Shown: positions 1 to 6,760 of the stretch, piece by piece | Layout: every line of letters begins with the position of its first letter | How positions within the stretch are numbered: the first letter of the stretch is position 1 | Assembly (NCBI GenBank): GCA_017558165.1 | Contig: JAFYWE010000102.1 | Location: forward strand, 1-10,749 | Direction of reading: 5' to 3' | DNA from: Bacteroidaceae bacterium | GTDB taxonomy: Bacteria > Bacteroidota > Bacteroidia > Bacteroidales > Bacteroidaceae | DNA: 10,749 bases | The notes under the pieces: model-generated | The model's input: the letters and a program-made list of their open reading frames with translations, nothing else | Database searches by the model: none | Told to the model about the DNA's origin: nothing | Translations under genes and position numbers: made by a program

Positions 1-994
1 AGAATGTAACGTGAGCATACTTCTCGGTCTCGGCAATGTGGAGCTGCTTCATGCCCTGCTTTGCGATGTACTCACCAAGAGTGTTCTCGACGTTCTCCTT
101 GTCGAAGAGGATGTGAACGCCTGTGAACTTTGCATCGTATGGAGTCATACAGTAGTACTGCAGACCTGGGATTGTATTCATACCCTCGGCTGGCATATCT
201 TCCTGTGTAAGGACTACTGTGAGCTCCTTTGCACGGTCGTTACGGTAGTTGAAGAAGATGACTGCATCACCCTCGCCGATGCGGCCGTCATAGTTTGTAT
301 TCACGATAGGCTTGATAAACTCATCGGTAACACCCTCCTCGTATGACTCCTTAACGGCAGCGACCATGTCAGCAACCTGCTTGCCCTCGCCCTTGACAAT
401 GAGATCATAAGCGATCTTCACACGCTCCCAACGCTTGTCACGGTCCATAGCATAGTAACGGCCTACGATTGTAGCCAGCTTGAGACCCTTTGATGTAAGA
501 TCCTCAATGAAACCGGCACCGCTCTTCGGGTCAGTGTCACGACCGTCCATGAAACAATGTACATAAGCGTTCTCAACGCCCTGCTCTGCAGCGAACTTGT
601 ACATAGCCTCGAGGTGCTCGAGTGAGCTGTGTACACCACCGTCTGATGTCAAGCCCATGAAGTGAAGCTTCTTGCCGTTAGCCTTTGCATACTCTACAGC
701 AGAAACCAGCTGTGGGTTCTGCGCGATAGAACCATCGGCAATTGCACGGTTGATCTTGAGAAGGTCCTGATATACCACGCGACCGCCACCGATGTTGAGG
801 TGACCTACCTCGCTGTTACCCATCTGACCTGCAGGAAGACCTACATTCTCACCACTTGCCTGAAGCTGGGAGTTAGGGAAAACCGATACCAAATGATCCC
901 AATATGGAGTAGGAGTATTGAAGATGACATCACCCTTACCGTGGTTACCAACACCCCAACCGTCAAGAATTACCAATAATGCTTTGTTTGCCAT
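1..994 (-). CDS. gpmI: 2,3-bisphosphoglycerate-independent phosphoglycerate mutase, partial (3' end outside window)
   Basis: Interconverts 3-phosphoglycerate and 2-phosphoglycerate in cytosolic glycolysis and gluconeogenesis, through a phosphoserine intermediate and two Mn ions. Translating the minus strand from the ATG at 994-992 gives an open frame of 331 codons running off the window start. The N-terminus MANKALLVILDGWG contains metal ligand Asp11. GNSEVGHLNIG (60-70) carries the phospho-acceptor Ser61. GGVHS holds substrate-binding His122, DGRDT (150-154) and RNDR (251-254) are the usual substrate loops, and AETEKYAHVTF (321-331) contains Lys325. The family is about 510 residues long, so roughly a third is missing: the second half of the phosphatase-like domain with its remaining metal ligands (DHGN and nearby His motifs). 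The start is fixed by the conserved N-terminus. The upstream sequence is AT-rich with no clear Shine-Dalgarno, as is usual in Bacteroidota. The gene is divergent from the Nudix gene and has its own promoter. Identification is secure; truncation is only by the window. Confidence 0.97.
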   Translation of the reverse strand, partial: MANKALLVILDGWGVGNHGKGDVIFNTPTPYWDHLVSVFPNSQLQASGENVGLPAGQMGNSEVGHLNIGGGRVVYQDLLKINRAIADGSIAQNPQLVSAVEYAKANGKKLHFMGLTSDGGVHSSLEHLEAMYKFAAEQGVENAYVHCFMDGRDTDPKSGAGFIEDLTSKGLKLATIVGRYYAMDRDKRWERVKIAYDLIVKGEGKQVADMVAAVKESYEEGVTDEFIKPIVNTNYDGRIGEGDAVIFFNYRNDRAKELTVVLTQEDMPAEGMNTIPGLQYYCMTPYDAKFTGVHILFDKENVENTLGEYIAKQGMKQLHIAETEKYAHVTF

Positions 995-1023
995 AATATT
1001 TGCTGTTTTAGTATTTATACTTC

Positions 1024-1034
1024 GTCAAATTGAC
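1024..1034. repeat. Short inverted repeat in the gpmI leader
   Basis: GTCAAATTGAC is a perfect 5-bp inverted repeat around one central base, lying within the predicted gpmI leader 30-40 bp upstream of the ATG. A one-base loop is too small for an RNA hairpin, so if it matters it would act as a DNA operator half-site pair. No regulator is indicated, and it could be chance. Confidence 0.25.
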
Positions 1035-1040
1035 ACCCAC

Positions 1041-1054
1041 CCGCAACACCGCAA
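1041..1054. repeat. Period-8 direct repeat in the gpmI leader
   Basis: CCGCAA occurs twice, at 1041-1046 and 1049-1054, as CCGCAACA followed by CCGCAAGA. It forms a locally GC-rich island inside an otherwise AT-rich divergent intergenic region and within the predicted gpmI mRNA leader. On the minus strand it reads as a G-rich tract with three G runs, one short of a quadruplex. No function is assigned. Confidence 0.3.
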
Positions 1055-1076
1055 GAGGGCATATTACAAAATCATC

Positions 1077-1085
1077 GCAAAGATA
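1077..1085 (-). promoter_or_regulatory. Bacteroidota-type -7 promoter element of gpmI
   Basis: Read on the minus strand this is TATCTTTGC, a full match to the Bacteroidota primary-sigma -7 consensus TAnnTTTGY. It predicts a transcript start near 1070 and an mRNA leader of about 75 nt before the gpmI ATG. I see no good TTTG -33 box at the usual distance, only a T-rich stretch (TTTTCCC). The promoter assignment rests on the -7 match and on its place upstream of a highly expressed glycolytic gene. Confidence 0.6.
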
Positions 1086-1223
1086 CTATTTTTTATTTGG
1101 GAAAATATAATTCAGTGACAGAAAAAATGAACAAAAAGAGCCTCATCTTACAAACAATGACAAATATTAATTAAAATATCTAAACAGCAACGCCGAAAAG
1201 GCAAAAAAGCGACAAAAAAGAAG

Positions 1224-1232
1224 TACATTTGC
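1224..1232 (+). promoter_or_regulatory. Bacteroidota-type -7 promoter element of the Nudix-TPR-barrel unit
   Basis: TACATTTGC matches the TAnnTTTGY -7 consensus exactly. The predicted transcript start is near 1239, giving a leader of about 20 nt that contains the purine-rich AGGAAA (1250-1255) just ahead of the ATG at 1258. The upstream sequence is A-rich and has no clear TTTG -33 box. I see no comparable element before the TPR or barrel genes, so this probably drives all three. Confidence 0.6.
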
Positions 1233-1257
1233 AAATTAATGCAGACTACAGGAAACG

Positions 1258-1791
1258 ATGCACCCGTTAGACAAATTCAGACACTGCCCGGTATGCGGCA
1301 GCGACACATTCACCGACAACGACTTCAAGTCAAGACGATGCTGCGACTGCGGTTTCGTCTACTACCTCAACCCGTCGGCTGCGACAGTAGCCGTAATAAC
1401 CGACGGCAACGGGAAGATACTTGTGGCCACACGCTCCAAGGAACCGGCAAAAGGCACACTCGACCTGCCCGGAGGCTTCTGCGACTGCCATGAGAGCGCC
1501 GAGGAGGGGGTCATGCGCGAAGTACTCGAGGAGACCGGCCTGAAGGTCACCGGTACACGATACCTGTTCAGCATACCGAACATATACCATTATTCAGGGA
1601 TGGACATCCACACCATGGACCTCTTCTTCGAATGCAGCATCGAGAGGAACGGCACCCTATGCGCGGCAGACGACGTAGAAAGACTGCAGTGGATAGACAT
1701 CAAGGAACTTGACAGTAACAGGTTCGGACTACGTTCGATAAGGACAGGAATCGAAAGGCTGAAAACAGCCATAACAGACAATGAAAAATAA
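1258..1791 (+). CDS. Nudix hydrolase with N-terminal zinc ribbon
   Basis: A Nudix-superfamily pyrophosphohydrolase of 177 residues, expected in the cytosol, that would cleave a nucleoside diphosphate linked to another moiety; the substrate cannot be read from sequence. Residues 10-31 form a four-cysteine zinc ribbon (Cys10, Cys13, Cys28, Cys31). The Nudix box at residues 73-95 is complete: Gly73, five residues, Glu79, seven residues, Arg87-Glu88, then Glu91-Glu92 and Gly94-Leu95, so metal binding and catalysis should be intact. A zinc ribbon before a Nudix domain recalls NADH pyrophosphatase NudC, but the SQPWPFPxS specificity motif after the Nudix box is absent and the protein is shorter, so I do not call it NudC. 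The ATG at 1258 is supported by AGGAAA just upstream and by the first CxxC pair near the N-terminus. It is the first gene of a probable operon, with 18 bp to the TPR gene. Confidence 0.9.
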   Translation: MHPLDKFRHCPVCGSDTFTDNDFKSRRCCDCGFVYYLNPSAATVAVITDGNGKILVATRSKEPAKGTLDLPGGFCDCHESAEEGVMREVLEETGLKVTGTRYLFSIPNIYHYSGMDIHTMDLFFECSIERNGTLCAADDVERLQWIDIKELDSNRFGLRSIRTGIERLKTAITDNEK

Positions 1792-1809
1792 AAAAAACAG
1801 ATACATACG

Positions 1810-4803
1810 ATGAAGAGAAAATTAATTCTATTGAGCCTTGCCTCGTTGGGCCTCACAGCCACTGCACAGACAGCGGCAGAAGCCGGGTACGTGGGAAAAG
1901 TCATCACCGAATGCCAGCTCCTGCACTCCGACGGCGAGTACAGGAGCGCGCTTATACTCATTGAGAAGATAGACGCACGCAACCTTGACGAGAGGACAAG
2001 ACAGGAGTACGAGTTGCAGAGAGCGCTCACCACGTTCGAGAATGACCACCACAAAGGCAAGGCATTGATGATGAAGTACATTGCCGACTACCCCAACACC
2101 TCACAGGAGGAACTGCTCAACACATACATTGCGCAGTCACACTATTTCGACGGGGATTACGAAGGAGCATGCGCGCTGTTTGCCGACAGCGACATGAGCC
2201 GTCTTGCCACAGCCGAGCGCCAGAGGGCAAACCTTTACCATGCGCTATCGATGCTTGAGACAGGGAACGAAAGCCTGGCAACGGACATGCTCCAGCGACT
2301 CAAGGTCGAGAGCAGGCAATATGCCACTGATGCCATATTCCACCTTGCGGTCATAGACTATGAACATGACAGGCTGGATGAGGCCCACGCAGGTTTCAAG
2401 AGCATACAGATGAGCGACAGCTACTATCTTGACATACCCTATTACCTTGCAGCCATCGAGATGAAACGCGGCAACACCGACACGGCATACAACATCGCCA
2501 CAAAGTTCATTGCCGACCATGGCGACAAGATGCAGGGAGTGAAGATGCAGCAGATCATTGGAGCCGTAGAGTTCAGCAACGGCAACTATGACAAGGCCAT
2601 AGAGGCACTCGACATATACACGGACAAATACCCCAAGCCACAGCGCATCGCGATGTACCAGCTTGCGCTGAGCCTCTACAACGAGGGCGAGCTTGACAGA
2701 GCGAAGGAGCTATTTGACAACTGCACGGACCTTGACGACGAGATCTCACAGAACACGTTACTCCACAAGGGTATGATCGCATTGGCACAGGACGACATCA
2801 ACGGTGCCCGCCTCTCTTTCGAGCTTGCATCACAGATGACACACAACGACAATGTCAGGGAAGAGGCTCTCTACAACTATGCCATGTGCCTGCACAAGGC
2901 TAATCACTCGGCATTCGGCGAGGGTGTACGAACATTCGAGAGATTCCTCAACGAGTACCCCAATTCCGAGCACGCATCGACCATCGGCGAGCAGCTTGTC
3001 GACGTATACATGAACACCAAGAGTTACAACGTGGCGCTTGAGTCAATCGAAAAGATAAACAACCCCTCAAGCAAGATACTGAAGGCCAAGCAGAACATCC
3101 TTTACCGTCTTGGCGTACAGGAGTTCATCAACGGCAACAACAAGATATCGATCGACTACATGAACCGTTCCCTTGAGCTTGCCGCCTACGACAAGGAGAC
3201 GCAGGCCGATGCCCTGTTCTGGAAGGGCGAGGCTCTCTACAAGAGCGGAGATCTCGTGAATGCCGACAAGCAGTACCGCCAGGCAGCGGCTCTGGGCGGC
3301 GCAAACGGCAACAAGGCCGTTTACGGAAGCGCGTACGTGCTTTTCCAGAACAAGGATTACGGCAAGGCACGCACTGAGTTCGAGAAGTTTGTCAAGAACG
3401 CCAGGAATGAGGACAGTGGTACGATTGCCGATGCATACAGCCGCATCGGTGACTGCTACTACTATCAGCGCCAGTTCACGACTGCAAAGTCGTACTATGA
3501 CAAGGCCACAAGCATTGACAGCAGGAATGCCGACTACTCGTTGTTCCGTGCAGCCATCACCCTTGGCATGTCCAAGAACTACGAGGGCAAGGCCAAGACA
3601 CTCAGGGAGCTCATCGCGGAGTACCCCAACAGCGCATACTCCGAGCAGGCATACTACGAACTTGGACGCACATACATAGAGCAAGGCAAGATCAACGAGG
3701 GAATCTCCATGTACGACAAGCTCGTACAGCGTTTCCCCAACAGCCAGCTGGCACGTCGCGCCGCTACCGAGAAGGCCATGGTATACAACAGCCGTAACGA
3801 CTATGAGAACGCCATCAAGGCATACAAGAGCATCATAGAGCAGTACCCGCACAGCGAGGAGGCCCAGGTTGCACTGCAGGACCTCAAGAACATTTACATT
3901 GAGATGGGCAACGTCAGCGGTTACGCCGACTACGTGGCAGGCACATCAGGTCTGCAGGAGGTAAACAGCAACGAGCTCGACACCCTTGCATACACTGCGG
4001 CAGAGAGATTCTACAGCAAACGCGAACTGGACAAGGCCGAGGCCAAGTTCAACGAGTATCTCGGAAGTTTCCCACAGGGAGCCTTCAGACTCAACAGCCA
4101 CTACTATCTGGGACTCATCCAGAACAGGAACAAGGACTATGATGCCGCGCTGAAGAACCTGAAAGCCGTTACCGAGTATCCCGACAACAAGTTCAGCGAG
4201 GAGGCCCTTGTCCTTGCCGGAGAGATCCACTACAACAAGAAAGAGTTCGAGAGCTCCATTGCAGCATTCAAGAAGGTGCTTGCCATAACCATACAGGACG
4301 AGCGCCGTACTGCCGCACATATGAACATAATGCGCGCGGCACGCCAGATAAAGGATCACGATGAGACAATCAACAGCGCAAACCAGCTCATAGGCAAGAG
4401 CAACCTGGAGCCCGAGTGGGAGCGCGAGGCGATGTTCAGCCGTGCCAAGGCGAATATAGCCCTTGGCAAGACCGATGACGCGATGGACGACCTTGAGCCA
4501 TTGGCCGAGGACACCCGCACCAAGGAGGGTGCAGAGAGCAAGTACCTGCTTGCCGAACTCATGTTCGCCGACGGCCAGTACACCGAGTGCGAGGAGGAGA
4601 TCCTGGACTACATCGAGGTAAGCACCCCACATACATACTGGCTTGCACGCAGTTTCGTGCTCCTGTCCGATGTATACACAATCCAGGGCAAGAACATGGA
4701 AGCAAAGCAGTACCTCATATCCCTGCAGAACAATTACGATGAGGATGACGACATCGCAGGCATGATCGAGGAGCGTCTGTCCAAACTGGAAAAAACAAAC
4801 TAA
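1810..4803 (+). CDS. Large exported tetratricopeptide-repeat (TPR) protein
   Basis: A 997-residue protein of unknown specific role. Residues 1-19 form a classical signal peptide (MKRKLILLSL core, then Ala-Thr-Ala before Gln20), so the protein should be periplasmic or outer-membrane associated on the periplasmic side. There is no lipobox cysteine. The rest is an almost continuous helical repeat array with typical TPR signatures: paired helices with Tyr/Ala/Gly at fixed spacing, and recurring linkers EYPNS (about 382 and 604), RFPNS (641), QYPHS (678) and SFPQG (about 753). These linkers resemble those of CpoB/YbgF- and BamD-type TPR proteins. The C-terminus ends in an acidic stretch (NNYDEDDD) and a short helix. 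No enzymatic domain is visible. The barrel gene follows 20 bp downstream with no terminator between, which suggests a scaffold or adaptor serving that barrel; this is inference. From memory, similar TPR genes sit beside topA in other Bacteroidales. Confidence 0.9.
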   Translation: MKRKLILLSLASLGLTATAQTAAEAGYVGKVITECQLLHSDGEYRSALILIEKIDARNLDERTRQEYELQRALTTFENDHHKGKALMMKYIADYPNTSQEELLNTYIAQSHYFDGDYEGACALFADSDMSRLATAERQRANLYHALSMLETGNESLATDMLQRLKVESRQYATDAIFHLAVIDYEHDRLDEAHAGFKSIQMSDSYYLDIPYYLAAIEMKRGNTDTAYNIATKFIADHGDKMQGVKMQQIIGAVEFSNGNYDKAIEALDIYTDKYPKPQRIAMYQLALSLYNEGELDRAKELFDNCTDLDDEISQNTLLHKGMIALAQDDINGARLSFELASQMTHNDNVREEALYNYAMCLHKANHSAFGEGVRTFERFLNEYPNSEHASTIGEQLVDVYMNTKSYNVALESIEKINNPSSKILKAKQNILYRLGVQEFINGNNKISIDYMNRSLELAAYDKETQADALFWKGEALYKSGDLVNADKQYRQAAALGGANGNKAVYGSAYVLFQNKDYGKARTEFEKFVKNARNEDSGTIADAYSRIGDCYYYQRQFTTAKSYYDKATSIDSRNADYSLFRAAITLGMSKNYEGKAKTLRELIAEYPNSAYSEQAYYELGRTYIEQGKINEGISMYDKLVQRFPNSQLARRAATEKAMVYNSRNDYENAIKAYKSIIEQYPHSEEAQVALQDLKNIYIEMGNVSGYADYVAGTSGLQEVNSNELDTLAYTAAERFYSKRELDKAEAKFNEYLGSFPQGAFRLNSHYYLGLIQNRNKDYDAALKNLKAVTEYPDNKFSEEALVLAGEIHYNKKEFESSIAAFKKVLAITIQDERRTAAHMNIMRAARQIKDHDETINSANQLIGKSNLEPEWEREAMFSRAKANIALGKTDDAMDDLEPLAEDTRTKEGAESKYLLAELMFADGQYTECEEEILDYIEVSTPHTYWLARSFVLLSDVYTIQGKNMEAKQYLISLQNNYDEDDDIAGMIEERLSKLEKTN

Positions 4804-4823
4804 CAAGCAATTACAAGCATTAT

Positions 4824-6482
4824 ATGAAGAAGAATATATTGGCTTTTGCCGCCATGATGCTGTCATGCGCGCTCTATGCACAGACAGACAGCCTCAGAGC
4901 CGTTGTCAACGTAAGCAACGAGTACAACCCCGTACAGATAAACGTAAACAAGAGGAACTTCACACCGACCATAAGCAACCACACCCAGACGGGCACACCT
5001 GAGTACGAGTTCACTACCGCAGCCATGCCATACAGAGGCTTCGTCAGCGAAAGATATATCCAGGAGTTGCTTCCCGGACAAGAGCTACCCTACAACGGAT
5101 ACGTACGACTTGGCTACGGTATCACCAACGATCTTGACCTCAAGGCAAGCTACGGCATAGATATCACCGAGAGGGACAACATAAGATTCGCGGCCTCAAT
5201 GGACGGTTTCAAGAAAGAACTTGACGGAATGTACAACAAGTGGGATTCAAGAATGTACAACAGTGCGGTTGACCTGGGATACACCCACACATTCGACAAG
5301 CTGTGGCTCAATGTCGCAGGAGACTTCAACAACCGTGTCTTCAACTACCAGAATGCCGGTTTCAGCCAGCTCGTCACCGACAAGCAGAACAGCATGAACT
5401 ACGGTCTGCGCGTGAAAGGCGCATCGACAGCCGGCGACGGTTATGGCTACAGCTTCAACAGCGCATTCACCCACAACAGCCGTAAGTATTCTACCGGCAT
5501 CGCCGATGGCATTGCCGAAAACCGCATCAACGCCGGCGGAGGCGCCTGGTACGACATCGACAACAGCGAGTTGAGAAGAGTCGGTATACGCATCGATGCC
5601 GACATGTTCATGTACAACGGCAACCTGCGCAACAGCACTTTCGGGTACGACAATTACTGCTCGATAGACATTGACCCATACCTCGACTTCGTGTTCGGCG
5701 CTTGGGACCTGCGCCTTGGAACAAGGATGAACATCGCCACCGCAAACGGAAGCGTATTCGCCATCTCGCCGGACATCAAGCTGAAGAGCACCATCGCAGA
5801 CAACGCAATCCTTTACGTGAAAGCCACAGGCGGCCGCACCGACAATAACTTCTCACACCTTGAGAGTATTACGCCGTATTGGGGATTCGACAACAATGTG
5901 AGCCGACAGCTGAAACCCACGTACAAGGTAATCGACGCGACAGCAGGTTCTACAATAACCTTCGCCCCATTGTCAATAGATGTCGCTGCGGGATACGTAT
6001 ATACCAAGGATGACCTGTTGCAGCAGGTCGAACTGCTTGAGACAATCTCCCAGCACGCGTTCGTGTACTCGAACTTTGCACAGAAGAACACACACGACGC
6101 ATTCATCACCGCACGTGCAGGATATGACCATGGCGGTTGGCTCAAGGTTGCCGCAGACGTACGCTACGACTACTGGGAGTGTGGCAACCATGACCTTCTT
6201 GTACTGAACCCCGAATTGACATTCAACATCAATGCCGAGGCCAAGCCTTTGAGAGGGCTCACAATCAACGCCGGATACAACTTCACACGCTTCACGGAAA
6301 GCGAAGACGGCACAAGAGTATTTGACAGGAACGACCTCAGCCTCAGAGCCTCATACGACATCAAGCCATGGTTGGGAGCATACATCCAGGGCAACAACCT
6401 GCTCAACAGGAAGTATTACCAGTATGCCGGTTACCTGACACGTGGCGCACACGGCGTGATAGGACTTACAGCTAACTTCTAA
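4824..6482 (+). CDS. Plug-less TonB-receptor-like outer-membrane beta-barrel protein
   Basis: A 552-residue outer-membrane protein of unknown function. Residues 1-19 are a signal peptide with cleavage expected at Ala19-Gln20 (LYA before QTD). Residues 20-90 form a short, strand-poor region containing EYNPVQINVNKRNFTPTI. From about residue 91 (NGYVRLGYG) to the end the sequence alternates polar and aromatic/aliphatic residues in about 10-residue strands separated by Asp/Asn-Gly turns, as in large barrels. The end, NNLLNRKYYQYAGY (from about 524) followed by a last strand closing with Phe552, is the pattern typical of TonB-dependent receptor C-termini. The roughly 120-residue plug domain and a TonB box are both missing, so active TonB-driven uptake is unlikely. 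Cys15 lies in the signal peptide but its context (MLSC) is a poor lipobox. It is probably co-transcribed with the TPR gene and is the last gene before a strong terminator. Confidence 0.85.
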   Translation: MKKNILAFAAMMLSCALYAQTDSLRAVVNVSNEYNPVQINVNKRNFTPTISNHTQTGTPEYEFTTAAMPYRGFVSERYIQELLPGQELPYNGYVRLGYGITNDLDLKASYGIDITERDNIRFAASMDGFKKELDGMYNKWDSRMYNSAVDLGYTHTFDKLWLNVAGDFNNRVFNYQNAGFSQLVTDKQNSMNYGLRVKGASTAGDGYGYSFNSAFTHNSRKYSTGIADGIAENRINAGGGAWYDIDNSELRRVGIRIDADMFMYNGNLRNSTFGYDNYCSIDIDPYLDFVFGAWDLRLGTRMNIATANGSVFAISPDIKLKSTIADNAILYVKATGGRTDNNFSHLESITPYWGFDNNVSRQLKPTYKVIDATAGSTITFAPLSIDVAAGYVYTKDDLLQQVELLETISQHAFVYSNFAQKNTHDAFITARAGYDHGGWLKVAADVRYDYWECGNHDLLVLNPELTFNINAEAKPLRGLTINAGYNFTRFTESEDGTRVFDRNDLSLRASYDIKPWLGAYIQGNNLLNRKYYQYAGYLTRGAHGVIGLTANF

Positions 6483-6504
6483 TACAGGAAGGACACATAG
6501 AACC

Positions 6505-6546
6505 GTTCAGGGCTTTGCAGAATGCAAGGTCCTGAACTTTTATTTA
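6505..6546 (+). terminator. Rho-independent terminator after the barrel gene
   Basis: The arms 6505-6519 and 6523-6537 pair over 15 bp (GTTCAGG against CCTGAAC at the base, TGCA at the top) with two G-U wobbles and a GAA triloop. The stem runs directly into a T-rich tract (CTTTTATTTA). It starts 23 bp after the barrel stop codon and closes the Nudix-TPR-barrel unit. Confidence 0.9.
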
Positions 6547-6602
6547 TGACGGTACGGCAGATGCGCTCCACGGCATCGCAAAAAGAGAAATTTTCTCCTA
6601 TT

Positions 6603-6622
6603 TAAAATAATATATTATTTTA
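6603..6622. repeat. Perfect 20-bp AT-only palindrome
   Basis: TAAAATAATATATTATTTTA reads identically on both strands without a spacer. It lies between the two terminator-like hairpins and about 70 bp upstream of the topA -7 element. Possible roles are a dimeric-regulator site, an AT-rich upstream promoter element, or a cruciform-prone segment. Nothing in the window names a binding protein. Low base complexity raises the chance that it is fortuitous. Confidence 0.6.
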
Positions 6623-6656
6623 GGGCGGAAGGGGCATGAAGCGCCCGTTTTTTTTT
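6623..6656 (+). terminator. Second, weaker terminator-like hairpin upstream of topA
   Basis: GGGCG (6623-6627) pairs with CGCCC (6642-6646) across a 14-nt loop; alternatively GGGC (6632-6635) pairs with GCCC (6643-6646) across 7 nt. One base later comes a run of nine T (6648-6656). It could be a backup for the first terminator, the end of a short RNA made from the 6540-6640 segment, or insulation of the topA promoter just downstream. The short stem makes it less certain than the first. Confidence 0.5.
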
Positions 6657-6690
6657 CATTTTTTTGGTAGATTTATACAAGAAACTTTTC

Positions 6691-6699
6691 TACTTTTGC
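6691..6699 (+). promoter_or_regulatory. Bacteroidota-type -7 promoter element of topA-aroK-speA
   Basis: TACTTTTGC is an exact match to TAnnTTTGY. A TTTG occurs upstream at 6663-6666, but the gap of 24 bp is longer than usual for a -33 box. The predicted start is near 6706, giving a leader of about 55 nt. In that leader TCGGG (6707-6711) can pair with CCCGA (6731-6735) to form a small hairpin ahead of the start codon. No strong Shine-Dalgarno precedes the ATG at 6761. Confidence 0.65.
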
Positions 6700-6760
6700 G
6701 CCAAAATCGGGATGTTGCACAAATTCCACACCCGAAGGATAAAGAAAACGAAAGATCGAT

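Noticed and set aside
11..1118. Plus-strand open frames of 111, 105 and 66 codons
   Set aside because: The first two lie wholly opposite the certain gpmI coding sequence. The third mixes the gpmI N-terminus with its leader, and its translation shows no protein-like features.
1239..1493. Start at 1239 giving an 84-codon plus-strand frame
   Set aside because: It is out of frame with the Nudix hydrolase, encodes an Arg/Gln-rich unlikely protein, and begins at the predicted transcript start.
1258..1791. Calling the Nudix protein NudC (NADH pyrophosphatase)
   Set aside because: The zinc ribbon fits, but the protein is short and the SQPWPFPxS motif is absent.
1810..4803. Calling the TPR protein BamD, CpoB or the T9SS protein PorW/SprE
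   Set aside because: It is much longer than BamD or CpoB and lacks the lipoprotein cysteine expected for BamD and PorW. Its neighbours are not those systems.
3067..4881. Long minus-strand open frames (261 and 311 codons) opposite the TPR gene
   Set aside because: They are shadows of a codon-biased GC-rich gene: Leu/Val/Cys-rich low-complexity translations with no domain, no -7 element or terminator in the right place, and one runs across the TPR/barrel junction.
4824..4883. Lipoprotein signal at Cys15 of the barrel protein
   Set aside because: MLSC is a weak lipobox and a better signal peptidase I site (LYA before Gln20) follows. A transmembrane barrel is not expected to be lipidated there.
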